Positions 11,848-24,040 of a stretch of 64,000 nt of DNA are shown in pieces. Below the pieces are notes generated by a model. The model saw only the letters and a list, made by a program, of their open reading frames with translations. It had not been told where the DNA came from and ran no database searches. The stretch is from positions 744,001 to 808,000 of the forward strand of contig NW_025408673.1 of the NCBI RefSeq assembly GCF_020360975.1. The letters are read 5' to 3'. The translations under genes were made by a program, and so were the position numbers. Numbering within the stretch: the stretch's first letter is position 1; the number at the start of each line of letters is the position of its first letter. Source of the stretch: Hirsutella rhossiliensis. Its lineage: Eukaryota; Ascomycota; Sordariomycetes; Hypocreales; Ophiocordycipitaceae.

Positions 11848-12073
11848 ACTAAATGCCACTTGGCTATCGGCTTTCTAACCCGTTGCTAGCTGTCCCTGTC
11901 TTATCCGTTGTTTCTATAGAACGCTCTTTCCGGCCCTCCTAGTCTTTACAGCCCTTCTCTGCACCTCTGTAAAGCTCTCTAGACTGCTCTTTCCTTTTCC
12001 TTGTTTCTCTGTCTTGCCCCTTTGTGCTAAGAGGATATCTCAAGAACTGCAAATCCAGCTACGCTTCGCGACA
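11772..12073 (-). repeat. Solo LTR, little RIP, related to the copia A LTR
   Basis: The segment has inverted ends TGTCGCGAA and TTCGCGACA (302 bp), as LTRs do. Read on the minus strand, its first 45 bases match the start of the copia A LTR at 24895 (TCGCGAAGC, then AGTTCTTGAGATATCC against AGTTCTTAGAGATATCCC). The A copy starts TATCGCG where this one has TGTCGCG, which is a CpA-to-TpA change. No flanking target duplication was found. Orientation is inferred from this match. Confidence 0.6.
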
Positions 12074-12142
12074 AGTTCCGCACCTTTGTAAGCGGGGTGG
12101 AATGACTGCGCTGACGCCGTCTATTAATTAGTCCTACCCCTT

Positions 12143-12616
12143 ACGAAGGCTGCGCCCAAGAGCAAGTAGACTCCTCGAGGTCCCAGGGGCCCCCGGCCAC
12201 CGTGTAATTCGGGCTTCTATTAACTTTTACACTATCCCCCTCTACCCCGCTTAAAGAGCGCCGGCCTTATATGTGATATTTCTCTTCTTTATAGATAACG
12301 GCGAATTTAACAAGAAATCTATAGAATGCCCTAAAAACGGAATAAAGCGAAAAAGGCTGCCTCAACTAGCATAGCTTCTAACGCCTCCCTATCCGAGCCG
12401 GCACGGCTCTCAACGCCTCTACAGACCACACAGAGGGTGCCGAGCTGGCCCAGCTTCCAACGCTGCCCAAGCCGGCAGAGGAATTAGTTGAATAGCTTCA
12501 CTTCCCCAACTACCTAGGCAACCTGCTTACACGGTGGTTTAAAAGCCCGACTTCACACGGTAGCCGGGGGCCCCTGGAATCTCGAGGAGTCTACTTTCTT
12601 TAGGCGCAGCCTTCGT
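12143..12616. mobile_element. 474-bp non-autonomous element with 74-bp terminal inverted repeats
   Basis: The left arm 12143-12216 and right arm 12543-12616 are inverted copies over 74 bp with roughly ten differences. They share ACGAAGGCTGCGCC at the tips and long blocks such as AGTAGACTCCTCGAG and CCAGGGGCCCCCGGC. The 326-bp interior has no long open frame. Length and structure fit a MITE or deleted DNA transposon. No target duplication was recognised, so the superfamily is unknown. It is not RIP-mutated, consistent with its short length (known RIP needs longer duplications). Confidence 0.6.
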
Positions 12617-15600
12617 GCATGTCGCCACATCGTAACATGAAGAACTTTTGAAAGATGCCTTGGTACGGAGTATAGTTAAACGTATTGGCCGGGGTAAATA
12701 AAATAATTAATGAGCACTGCTATTCGCACAACCAAATATATCTATTCGCATAACCTTTCTCCTTAGCGTCGGTCCAACGCCCGTAGTAAAGGTCTCGCGC
12801 CGCGCTAGGCCCCGCCACCTAATTAATATATATATCCCTAGGTACTAAGAGGACCTCCTTAAGTTACTGCAGCCTACCTACGTAATAGCGTTTCTACGTG
12901 TTATTAAGTGAGGCCAACGAGCTTAGATATAGCCTCGCTTATTATTATTATAATTAGATTAGCTTTAGTATCTATACTTTTTATTATTATCTATAACGTC
13001 GATTTTTTAGATAATATAGTTAACGTTAAGTTTAAACAACGTATAGATATTAAGAAAGAACCCCTTATTATAGTACTTAATATATTTTTAACTTATATAT
13101 TAAGTATTATTAATAGTATTATTTCGAGATATACTTTATAACTAATCGCGCTCCTTATTATAATTACTCTTATATTTTATATTACTAGCGGTAAAAGTAA
13201 AGAAATATATAGAATTATAACTATTTACCTTAAAATAATTAAGATTAGTCTATTCCTATAATTAAGCTTTAATATATCTTCTATAGCGATACTAAGGTAT
13301 TATATTATATTAATTATATTTTAATCCTTTTAGACTATCTATAATCCCTTACGCTTAGGTTTATACGCACTTACTATAGCGGCGTAGGTAAAAAGTAAAA
13401 ACAGAAAAATTTTATAGAGCAGCTATAATATAAAGGCAAAGAGATTTATAAGCTTATTATACTTTTATAAATATATATTACTAGTAAAGAAGTCTATATT
13501 TAGATTAATATAGAGGCTATTTACGGAGGCGATAACTTTATAGTCCTTAGTAGTTTATAGCTTCCTAAGTACGCGAGTATAATAGCGTTATTTATAATTA
13601 TTATAATAATTAAACTAGCTAATTTAAGGACTAAATTCTATATTATAGATAGCGCTTTTTAGCTTAAGATAATAGCTGTTTTCTATCTTTAAACAACTTA
13701 ATAATATAAATATAATAGAGCTATCTTTTAGGCTTACTTAAGCCTTTAATAAGGAATTAGTTTAAAGTAGCGGTATATTTAAGCGTAAAGGCCTTAAGTC
13801 TATTAAGCTAAAAGCGGCGAATATAATAAAAATAAACCTTTAAAAGATAGTTAAGATATTTAGTAATATAATTTAAAAGATTAAAGAGGTATTATTAGAC
13901 TATAGTTTACCTAGTAGCCTTAAAATAAGTATATATTTTACGAATTATTCCTTTGTTTTATTTTAGACTTCTTATTTTCTTAACCTTAGTCCTATTAAAG
14001 CTTAATATATATATAATCCTATAGAGAGTAATAGCCTTTTATAGCGTTATTATATAACTTATCGTAGCGCTTAAGCTACTATACTATATAATATAAAGTT
14101 ATAAGGTATACTTTTAAAACTAAACTCGCTTAATATTAATAAAGAGGTATATTATTTTAGGCGTAGTTATTATATTAGTGTTCTAAAACTTAGTAATATT
14201 ACCTAGGACGGCGGAAAGCGCTTAATAGGCATTATAAAGGTTAAAAGATAGTTATTTATATTTATTATAGGAATAGGAGCTAGATAAAACCGCAATAAAA
14301 AGTTTTAAATATAAAGTAGGTTATAATACTTATAAGAGTATTAAATAATTAAGTATATAAGATATCTATTTTTATCCTTTATATTACTTCCTATCCTTTT
14401 TATTTCCTTATACTATATCTACTTAAAATCGACCTATATAATTCTTTTAATTCCTTAGTTAAGTAAAACCACGTAACTAATCTTAATTATAATATATTCC
14501 CTTACTATAATAGCTATCGTTATTAGCCCTATCTTACTTTAAAGGAAAGATATTAAGGGTCGAAATAGAAATTTATAGTAAAAACTCTAATATATTTACT
14601 TAGTAGCCGTCGGTATTAATTAATTAATAACTAATAGTACTAGCTAACGTTAAAGACCCTTAAAAGATAAATAATAACGTAATTAATAGCGTGCTTACGG
14701 CCTATTAAGTACTCTTTCTAGTTAACCTACTTAAAATAAGGGTAGGAGTTTAGCGCTTCTTAAAAGATAATAAGATATACCTCGCTATAAGTTTATTAGC
14801 CCTTTATTAAACTAATAAGATTTAGGTAAGGCGATAGCTTCGCCTACTAAAATAGCTATAAATATAATACTATATAACTTCTATATTATATAGCTCGTTA
14901 GCCGTCCTATAAAGATCTTATAATACCTCTTTTAAAGTATTTAGCCGATATTAATATAAAAGTAAAAGTAAGAGAAACCCCTAAGAATTAGAGAATATTA
15001 AGTTACCGGCTTCTTCTTAAGTATATTACTAAATCGGGTTATCTATTAATTAGTATTAAGTTTCCTTAACTAAAGGGTAGGCCTAAGAAGGAAATAAAGC
15101 CTTTAACTAATAGGTATAGGAATAGTATAAGGCATATATATATAATAAAATAGAGAGTAAAGAATAAGGGCTAGTAATATAATAGATTAATCTTTAGCAA
15201 GCTCCCTTAAAGACTATATAACCTTACTTTATAATTATAAGATACCTTCTAGCCCTATACTTTTATTTAGAAAAGTTACTTTAGCTAGTAGTTAAAATTA
15301 ACTAGCTCTCTACTATAGTTAAGTACTTTAAGCGTATAATAAATAAGGAGTATATACTATTATTAGTATAAGGGAAGGGGGGTTTAAGGGTTATTTTAAA
15401 TAATATTCGCTATTCTACTTAGACTTAGTATCTATAACGAGATAGCTATATCTACTTACCTCTTTCCCTTACGTAAGTTAGCTAATATTGCTTATAGTAA
15501 TATCCTTAGCTTCTTTTAACGCCCGTTCTTTTTAAAGGTCGTTAATAAATATCTATACTAGCTTCTAAATAGTATTATATTTAATTAATCCGTTCGATGC

Positions 15601-16908
15601 CTTTAGTACGTCCCTTAAAAATTTAAAATATACCTCTTTTAAATATAATATAAAGTAGTATTAGTAGCGCGTAGTATAGATTCCTTCCTCTACTATATTC
15701 GGCGCGTTTTAGTTACCTTAGACTTTTTAAGGGCTATAGTCGCTTTAGGAAGAGCCTATATTAAGTCGCTCGCTACTAACGATATATAAAAGAAAGCGTT
15801 ATAAGTAAAAGCTTTTATTTAAGGTAAATAAAGCTATATATATTTTATAGTTAAAAAGCTAGTAATAGTAGCTATATAGCTACTACTAATAATAGTAATA
15901 GCCTAGATATTTTCTAACTATAATAAAAGGAAAACTTTAGTATTAATATACTTTATATAGAATTAGTAGCTAAATATAAGTAAGTTTAAGCGTATAACTT
16001 TAAGGCTCCTAAACTACTTATATAGGTTAAGTAGATTAGCGGGGTAGGTATTAAGTAATATCTACCTTTATTAGCTATCCTTATCGCGCTATATTAGTAT
16101 AGCTAAGAGAAGATAAGAATAAGTAGTAGCGTAAGTATAAGCGGTGCTTTTTATACGTATTATACTATATAAGCCTCTAATAATAAAATTAAGATTAAGG
16201 TCGCGAATAGCTTTATTTATAAAGTTATTATTAGCGCTAATATATTTATTATTAATTAAGCTATTATTAGGTTTACGCTAAGGTATTAATTTAAATAAGG
16301 TTTTAAGTTAATAAGAAATATAGTCTAAGTAACGCTTATATTAAAGGAGGGTAATAAAAATAAAGGGCAAGCCGCTATTAATACTTAGTAAAGACTATAT
16401 ATTATTAGAATTAGCGCTAGTATACGAAGTTTAATTTAGTTAATAGTAACCTATTATAAACCTTATATTAGTAGGCCTTTATAATTATAATTAAAGTTAA
16501 CCGGTATATATATATATCTCTTACTATTTTAGCTAGCTAGGTAAGGCTATTATAGCCTTAAATAGCTATATACCTATATATAATCCTATTAGTTACGTGC
16601 TAGTAACTACCCTTTATAGCTATAAATAAATCCTATATTCTTATACCTTAGTATATTAAATAATAGGATATTAAACCTTACTACGCTAAACCTTACTATA
16701 CTAAACTTTACTACGCTAAACTATACTATACTAAACCTTACTACGCTAAACCTTATTATACTAAACTTAGCTGTTTTAAACCTTATTAATTAAGACTTAA
16801 TAACTTCTAAGCTCGCCGATTTATACCTCTTACTCTCTATTAAGTATAAATTACCTATATAGTATAGATAGTATAATATATATATAGACTTTAGTAACTT
16901 ATTATTCT
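12617..16908. other. RIP-degraded AT-rich DNA of unknown origin
   Basis: The first 270 bases are transitional; from about 12890 the DNA is AT-rich and poor in CA/TG. Six-frame reading shows only short pieces, such as a glycine-rich loop-like peptide followed by an alternating hydrophobic stretch at about 13520-13640. That might be a nucleotide-binding fold of a helicase-type protein, but I would not assign it. No LTR or terminal inverted repeat was found. A minisatellite lies at 16671-16770. The open frame at 12908-13141 is low-complexity Ile/Leu translation of AT-rich DNA. Confidence 0.5.
16671..16770. repeat. 15-bp minisatellite with a 30-bp higher-order period
   Basis: About 6.5 units of CTAAACCTTACTACG occur in tandem. 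Units alternate at their ends between TACG and TATA, so the array also has a 30-bp period. The ACG/ATA difference could be partial RIP of one unit type before amplification. Confidence 0.8.
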
Positions 16909-17393
16909 TATAAAAAGAGATATAAGAAGTATATATAAAATATATAAAGGTAAAAGTAAAAGTAAAAGGTCGGATAGGTAGGGTAGAGATATTAAATTCT
17001 TATAGGGGTAGTAATTATAATAAGGGAGTAATTATTATATTGCCTTAATTATCGTTCTTTCCTTTATTCAACGCCCTTCTTTATACCTATCTAGTATCTT
17101 AATTAATAAAGAAGATCTTACTTAAAAAAGCTATTAATATCCTTTTAACTACTAAGCTTTTTACTAGTTTTTCCCCTCTTTTCTAGCTATTACTAGTATA
17201 TCCGTCTTATCTCTCGCTACTTTTATAAGAAGCTATTACTACTTCTACTTCCCCTTATACCTTTACCCTCCTTTTTATACCTCTTTTTAGCTCCTTCTTC
17301 CTTTTTCTATACTAGGTATTTTTAGCTTCCTTAGTCCCTCTTACTAAGGGATATCTCTAAGAACTATAAAATTAGGCTATACTTTATAATATA
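16909..17393 (-). repeat. 3' LTR of copia A'
   Basis: About 480 bp, matched to the LTR at 24041-24514 and, inverted, to the LTRs at 24895 and 30764. The right tip ACTTTATAATA corresponds to ACTTCGCGATA in its partner, showing C-to-T loss of CpG as well. Confidence 0.8.
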
Positions 17394-17896
17394 CCTTCTT
17401 AGCTATAGCCTGCCCTTTAAGGGCATAGCTAATATAGCTTTAGGCTAGTAAGCGTATAAAGGAGGTTCTTAGCTCTATACTTATCCCTTTACTTAAGGAA
17501 AGTAAGCGCCCTTTTAGGTCCCTAGGCTCTTTTAGACCTACTTAAGAAATAGGAGCCTAAAGAGGGGAAAGTCCTATAAGAAAGGGGGCCTTCTTAAAAG
17601 GGAGAAACCTAATTAAATAAGGGGCCCTTTAAAGGGAATACCTCTTCCTTTTCTTTAGCTATAGACGTTACCTTCTTATACGGGCTATTAGCTCTTCTTA
17701 TAGACTCTTAAAGCGGGCCTCTAAAGATAGCTTCTTATAAACGTCTTTTAGCTTAATTTACTATAAAAAGATAGCTAGCTTCTACTTTAGTAAGGGCTTT
17801 ATAAGACCATTTACTTTTATTAATACTATTAAAACTTAATAAATAGAAATAAGTCCCCTTTAAACCTCTTAGTATAACTAATACTAATAAATATTA

Positions 17897-18673
17897 TTAT
17901 TATTATTAAGATTATACTAGTAACCTATCTAAAGGTATCTAGAACTTCGACGTTAAATAGGAGGGAAAAACTAAAGTGCTTAAAGGAAAACCCTCCCCTC
18001 TTTCGTAGCTAGTCCGCCCTTATACTAAGTCGCGGTTATAATATATAGGAATCTTACGCCGGCTATCTTAGGTATCGTTATAGTTAGTCGGAATTATATT
18101 AGCCCCGCTATAAAGTAACCTTAGAAAGTAACTCCTTTACGTACGCGGGGTATATAGCGTTAATTAGTAGTACGAGCGTTTTCTAGTTAACGGTTAATAG
18201 TTAATTATATAATTATCTTTAACCTTATCCTATAACGATATCTTCCTAGGCTCTGCCTTATTTTTCCGCCGTAAGGCTTAGCGGGCTATTTTATTTATTA
18301 ATGCCGGCCTTTAGCTAGGCCGGTAGTTAGGTTATCGCACCGGCTTTACGCCGTACTTCTCGAGTTACTAGTATTAGCCCTAGGTTTTTATTTTCCCGGT
18401 CGGGGGGCCCGGATCGGGGTTAAGGGGGGAGGTCCTAATAAATTCGTCGCTAGGTCTAGGTAGGCGAGGTCCGGGCCGGCCTACTTATAGCGGGGCGAGA
18501 CTACTAGTATATTTATAAGCGCTTTTAGAAGCGCTAATTAGCTAATTAATAAGTAGGTTAACGTAGTTTACTAGTCCGACTAAAAATTAATCGTGCCCTT
18601 AGCTAGATTCGAACCGACTCTAGTATTATAGCTAGTAAGCTTCCTAGGTATATAACTACTATACTATAAGGGT
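17897..18673 (-). mobile_element. tRNA-headed SINE, copy 1 (about 775 bp)
   Basis: The element lies inside copia A'. Its flanks share the duplication ACTAATAAATATT (17883) and ACTAATAGATATT (18674), 13 bp or slightly longer with one difference. On the minus strand it starts with a 79-nt tRNA-like module (18595-18673) and ends in a (TAA)n tail next to the left duplication. A tRNA head with internal promoter boxes, a simple-repeat tail and a 13-bp duplication are the hallmarks of a SINE mobilised by LINE machinery. The body has no open frame. A second copy of the same length is at 33193-33351 plus 47266-47875. Confidence 0.75.
18595..18673 (-). other. tRNA-like head of the SINE with A and B boxes
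   Basis: The ends pair as a 7-bp acceptor stem (GCCCTTA at 18595-18601 against TAAGGGT at 18667-18673, one RIP-type difference). An A box (TAGTATAGTAG) and a B box (GGTTCGAATCT) are at the usual places. The D-stem GTAT/ATAC is intact. At 79 nt it is about 6 nt longer than a class I tRNA and the anticodon arm is not clear, so it is a tRNA-derived promoter module, not a working tRNA gene. Confidence 0.65.
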
Positions 18674-19131
18674 ACTAATAGATATTAATATATTATAGCT
18701 AGGTCGATAGCTTACTATTTTCCTTTATAAGAATTTATATAGTCTATATATTATTATATTCTATAGCTAATAAGGACGGAATTTATAGTTATAAAGATAT
18801 TAGTAGCTAGCTAAGGAAAATCGCTTTTTTTAACGCTTTTAAAAGAGCTAGTAGCTTTACTTCTATACTAAAAGTCTTAATAGTAGCTTGCTTTAAAGCT
18901 CTTTAAGTAATAGTTCCTTTAAAAAGGGATATAATATACCCCTATAAGCTCTTTCTATCTAAGGAATTATCTATAAATAATAAATTACTTAAATAAAGGA
19001 AGATTCTAATAGCTAATTTCTTCCTTCCTTACCTTCCTAGGCGTAAACTATATAATCTCGTTAAATAAAGATAAAGGATTACTTAGTTTACTACTTCTTA
19101 GTACTTAGGGCTAGGATTCTAGTTATACCTA

Positions 19132-19600
19132 TATAACGACCGGTATTATTCCTAAGGGATAAACCTATCGAGGGGTTTATATTAGTAGATATAATAGGGC
19201 GTGGTCTAAGTAATAATAAGTATATTACGTTAGTAATAAGTTAAAGGTTATAGACTATAGACTATAACTAGGTAATTAGAATTAAAGATAAATCGTAATA
19301 AAGATCTATATTATATTAAAAGCTATTAAGCTATCTATTTAAAGGAGTATTCTATTCCTTCCTTATATATCTCGAGAGCTTCCCTAGATCGCCGAGAGCA
19401 CTAGGTAATCCCGTCGCCTAGGAGCGCTAGGGCGCTAGAGCGATCCTACGATCCTAGCTATAGAGCGTTAGAGCGCTAGAGTAATCCGTCGCTCTAAACT
19501 TAATTAGCCCGTCGGTCCGTTTAATATTCCTTACTCCCTACGTTACGTGTCCTCGTAATATATACTAGTTACCGCGGTTCGCTAGACTATGGTCGTAATA
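19132..19600. repeat. Solo LTR (469 bp) with ACCTA target duplication
   Basis: It interrupts copia A'. The ends TATAACGACC and GGTCGTAATA are inverted repeats and become TG...CA after undoing CpA-to-TpA changes. ACCTA flanks both sides (19127-19131 and 19601-19605). About 230 bp of its start matches 31738-31960. The ends resemble those of the gypsy G1 LTR (TGTTACGACC), so a gypsy origin is likely. Confidence 0.75.
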
Positions 19601-19604
19601 ACCT

Positions 19605-22600
19605 AGCTAGCTAGGAGACTATAAAAGAGATATCTAGTTTAGTAGAAATAGCTAAAAAAGGTAAGGAGCTTACTTTCTATTAATATTAGTGTTTTTCTTA
19701 CTCCTTAGCTTAAAAGGACGGATTAAGTAAAAGCTCTTTATTTAATATAGGTATATAGTAAAGCTTTTTATTAAGAGAATTAAAGAGGAATTTATAAGCG
19801 ACCTTATCGATATAGGCGTCCTAGGTAAGCTAGATAGTCTATTAAGACCTATTTTAAAGGATTTATATCCCTATAAACTACTTTAGCTCCCTTAGCTTAG
19901 TTATCTTATACCTTTATTATAAGCCTTATATAGCCTCCCTAGCTATTACTTCTTCCTCTTTTAAGTAAGCTTAAATAATATTATCGACGTAAAAGAAGAC
20001 TATAATTTTACCTTTCTATATTATATACGGTTCCTAAGGGACTTTCTTAAAGCCTAAGGCTTTAAGGGAACCTATTAAATACTATTACTAAAGAAAGGGT
20101 AATCTTTATAGTCTATATAGAGCTTTCCTAAGCTATAGAACCTTTCCTAGCTATTAAAAGCTTAGTAGAAAGCGTATATAGATAACTTCTTTTTCCTTAA
20201 GTAGGCAGTTAATAAAGGCGTTAACTATATCTATTTAATTAAGTTCGAGGTTAAATTCTACTACTATAGCTATAAGGGTCTAAAAGATATCCCTACTAAG
20301 GTAATTGCCTTAGTAGGTAGATCCCCTTTTTCCTATTAATTCTTATAGATAACTAGCTAGGCCTTATACTTTTAAAGGAAGCTATATTTATTAGTCTTAT
20401 AGATAAAAACCTACTTATAGCTAAGGACCTATTTTCCTCTTACCGTTTCCTTAAGGACCTCTTTAAAAGACCCTATCTCTTTATATAAAGCTAGGTAGTC
20501 TTTCTAGGCCTAGAAAAACTAGTCTTTAAAGGGGTGTTTTTCTAGCTACTTTTAGTTTACTAGTAGGTCTAGGAGGTCTCTTTTATATACCTTCCTTACT
20601 AATAGCTATAGCTTAAAGAGCCGGCCTACTATAAATACTTTATAGGAACCGTCTTTTATAAGCGTTAAATAGAAGTTAAAAAAATAATCGAAATAAGGAA
20701 GAAGTTAGTCTTCCTTTATATTAGGCCTTATACCTTCCTTTACTTCTTAAAGTAAGGATAAAAAGGTAGCTAGGTAATCCTTTAAGATAGGTGCCTTTCC
20801 TACCCCCTTAGGGGTCGAGATAAGAAGACTAATAGAGAAAGCTACTTCTAGATCTTCTTCTTATTTTATATAAGGAGGCGTAAGAAGGTAAGCGTATTCT
20901 AGCTCTACTACTTTCCTATAGTCTCCTTCTTTATATAGATTATTTATTTTAGTAGCTTCCTCTTCTTCTTTAAAGTTAGCGTTATCCTTAACTACTTTAA
21001 CGTCGGTTTCTTTCTTTATTTCCTTATCTAAGACCTCTTCTTAAGATTATTAAGAAGGGGGGAATTAAATCTTTTAAATTAGCTAACGTTATAAGAGTAT
21101 AAGGGGCTATTAATCCCTCTTTCTATTAAAGAAGCTAGATTTATTAAAAATTATATCCTTAGTTAAAATAACCTTTTATAAAAAAGGAATCTAAACCTAG
21201 AAGATATTTATAAAATTATAGCCGATAAGGTAATTAATAAAGGCCCTAGGATTAAGCTTTCTTTTCTTCTTCCTTTTTAGCTATATATTAGTAGTTATAG
21301 CGTATACCTTATAGCTATAGGTATAAAGGTAGGCTAGCGAGGCCCTCTTCTTTATAAGGAGCTTAAGGGGGGATTTCTAGTCTATTCCTTAGGTCTTAAA
21401 AAGGATCTCTAGGTCCTTATAGTCCCTTTGGCCCTTAAGGTCCCTTAGGGTCCGGTTCTAAAGGTAATAGGCAGTCTTAACGACTTCCCTTTAAAGGTTA
21501 TAGGGAAGTCTTATAGTAAGTCTTATCGTATAGGCCCGTTCTATTATAGTACCCCTTAATCTTTCTACCCCTCCGTTCTAGGCTTAGGTATTTAATGCTA
21601 ATAGGAAGGGTAAAATACCCCCTTTTTAAAGCTAATTTAAGATATCCTTTATAAATAGCTCTCTATTAGACTATATCTCTTTTACCTTATAGCTAAAGTA
21701 GGATTTTATTTAGTTAACGAAGTCTTAAAGGGTAAACTAGTTATACTTACTTAGGTAGGTCTATAAGAAATAAGGGAAAACTATCCTTAAAAAAGCATCT
21801 ATAAAAAGTATTACCCTAATAAAGCTTTCTTAGTTCTTAGAAACGTTAGTTTAGTCGACTTAAATTTCCTTATATAGCTAGTCCGGCTATAAAGGGGTTC
21901 GTTTAGAAATTCGTATCTTAGTCTTTCCTTAGCTATAGTATTTATATTCGACGGTCTTTAGGCCCCTTATTCGTACGCCCTATTATTAGCTTAGCTTATA
22001 TAAAGCTAGGGGGCCTAGGTAACTAAGTTATACGTACTAAAGAAGATAGTCTCCTTAGGCTACTAAAAGAGGGTCCTTTATAGTAGACCTATTCCTCTTA
22101 GTAGGGAAAGCTAACTTCTTAAGTAGTTCCTTCCTATAAATAGGTTAGAATTTAAGAATAAATTAACCGAAATTTTCTTTAATAAGCCTAATCGTTTAAT
22201 TCTTTTAGACTAGCCTTATAAGCTTAGTAGTTATATCCTAGAAGATTCCTTCCTCTTAAAGAAAGTAAAAGAAAATTAAGCTCGTTAAAAATTAAGGGCA
22301 AAAAGCTACCCTTTTTCGTCGAAGAATTTATATAGACCTATTAAGTAATTTTATCGTAAAATTCACCCTTCTATATCCCTTTATCTATATAGTTAATTCC
22401 CCGGTAATAAGATATTCCCTCTATACCTTCTTAAAGGACTAGAATCGTAAGAGTATATTATAGATATTAAGGGAAGTACCGGAGTTAAGGATAGCTGATT
22501 TTAGTAGGGGATAATCGGAGGGCTCTAACGGTTAGTCTTAGCCTTATTAATCTATAGGGAAGATAAAGGCCGGATTTACTATACTAATAATTCTTCCTTA

Positions 22601-23950
22601 AATTTACGGCTTAAATAAAGGTAGCGGCGTTAGTTACTATTTCTTAGTAACCCGAATCTCGTTTATCTTCTTCTATAACGAGGGGTCCTCCTTAAGAGAC
22701 TATTATACTATTTCTTATAGCCTCTTTAAAGGGTTAACTCCTTTAGGTCGGTTTTCCTTAAAGACCTACTAGTATTATAATAACTAATAGCCTAGGGATT
22801 TATAGGCTAGGCAGCTGTTTTATTTAGTCTTTTATTCTTTAAGGAATCCTTATCTTAGTCTAAAAGGTCTTTTTAAAAACCCCCCCTTTTTACCCCTTAT
22901 TACTAATTTTAATAAGGTTCGATTTCGACGAGTTCCTTAATTTTTCGACTAACGGACTAATAGGTCTATTAGGGGACTAGTCGGGCCGGTCTAACTAACG
23001 GGACCGGGCCTAGAGTAGAAGGCGGAGCTAGGGCCGGGACTAGGGCAGCCGTTAACGGAGGGGTTAAGGCTCTTAAGGGAGGAGGAGCCGGAGGGGCAGT
23101 AGCTATAGTAGTAGTAGCGGGGGCCGTAGTAATAGGGGCTATAGCAGCTATAGGGGCAGCCGGTTAAACTATTTAGGTCGAGTACTAGCTATAAAGGAAT
23201 AAGACTACTTACTATTATACTTTAGTAGCCTCTTTATTTAGTTCCTAGCTAGCTTCTTAAAAGATAGTTAAGTAACTATTACTAATAGGCTTTATTAATA
23301 GAGGTATACCCTATAGCTACTAGTTAAAAAGAGCTTCCTTAAGAAAGTATTAGTTAGCTTCCTTAAGGATTTCTTCTTACTTAGCTAGCTATAAAGAAGC
23401 TAGTAAGTTCTTAGTAAAAAAGGCTCCTAGGTATACTATATAGGTCTTCCTAATACGGTTAGTTATATAGCCCCTTAAGGGAGCTATTAATATCTTAAGC
23501 TTTAAAAGCTACTACCTAAGGGTCTCTTTCTCTTAAAGAGAGATTAGCTTTATAGTATTAATAGATTTTATTATTACTATATAAGTAGTAGTTAATAACT
23601 TTATCTTATAAAGGTATTCCTTATAGTAACTTTCGTAGTTACCTAAGGTAGTAGAAAAAGCTCTTTACTATATAAAGGTTAGCTTAGAGAAGAGGAAAGC
23701 TCCTTCTATAAATTCCGTTAACCTAGGATAAAGAGGGGGCTTAAGAGGGTCCTACTTATTAAAGAAAACTAAATTATAGATAGTTCTATTTATATAAGCC
23801 TATAGCTCCTTTACCTACTTATCTTAATATTAAGGCTCTATAAGAATCGTCCTATAGACTATAGGGGCGGTAGAGGAGTCGTTTTTCGATATTATTATAA
23901 AAGAAGGGGTAGAAAAGTTAGTTAAAAATCGGCTTTTCTAGTAAGAGGGG
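19605..23950 (-). pseudogene. copia A' gag-pol remnant
   Basis: On the minus strand the order is gag (about 23950-22900), integrase (about 22300-21500), then RT with the catalytic region near 19990 and the start of RNase H. Each part aligns with copy A. The YVDD-coding site is mutated by C-to-T/G-to-A changes. All frames carry many TAA/TAG stops. Confidence 0.75.
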
Positions 23951-24040
23951 TAAAAGGAAGCTACGAAGAATATAAGAAAGGTGCCTTTTATAGTAGCTAG
24001 AAGGTATAGGAATTCTATTCCTCCTAGGCTTATAACTCTT

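Noticed and set aside
12908..13141. 77-codon open frame with membrane-like Ile/Leu runs
   Set aside because: Starts at a non-ATG codon in very AT-rich RIP DNA; hydrophobicity simply reflects ATT/ATA/TTA codons.
18595..18673. Functional tRNA gene
   Set aside because: Length and anticodon arm do not fit and it sits in a mutated repeat; treated as a SINE head.
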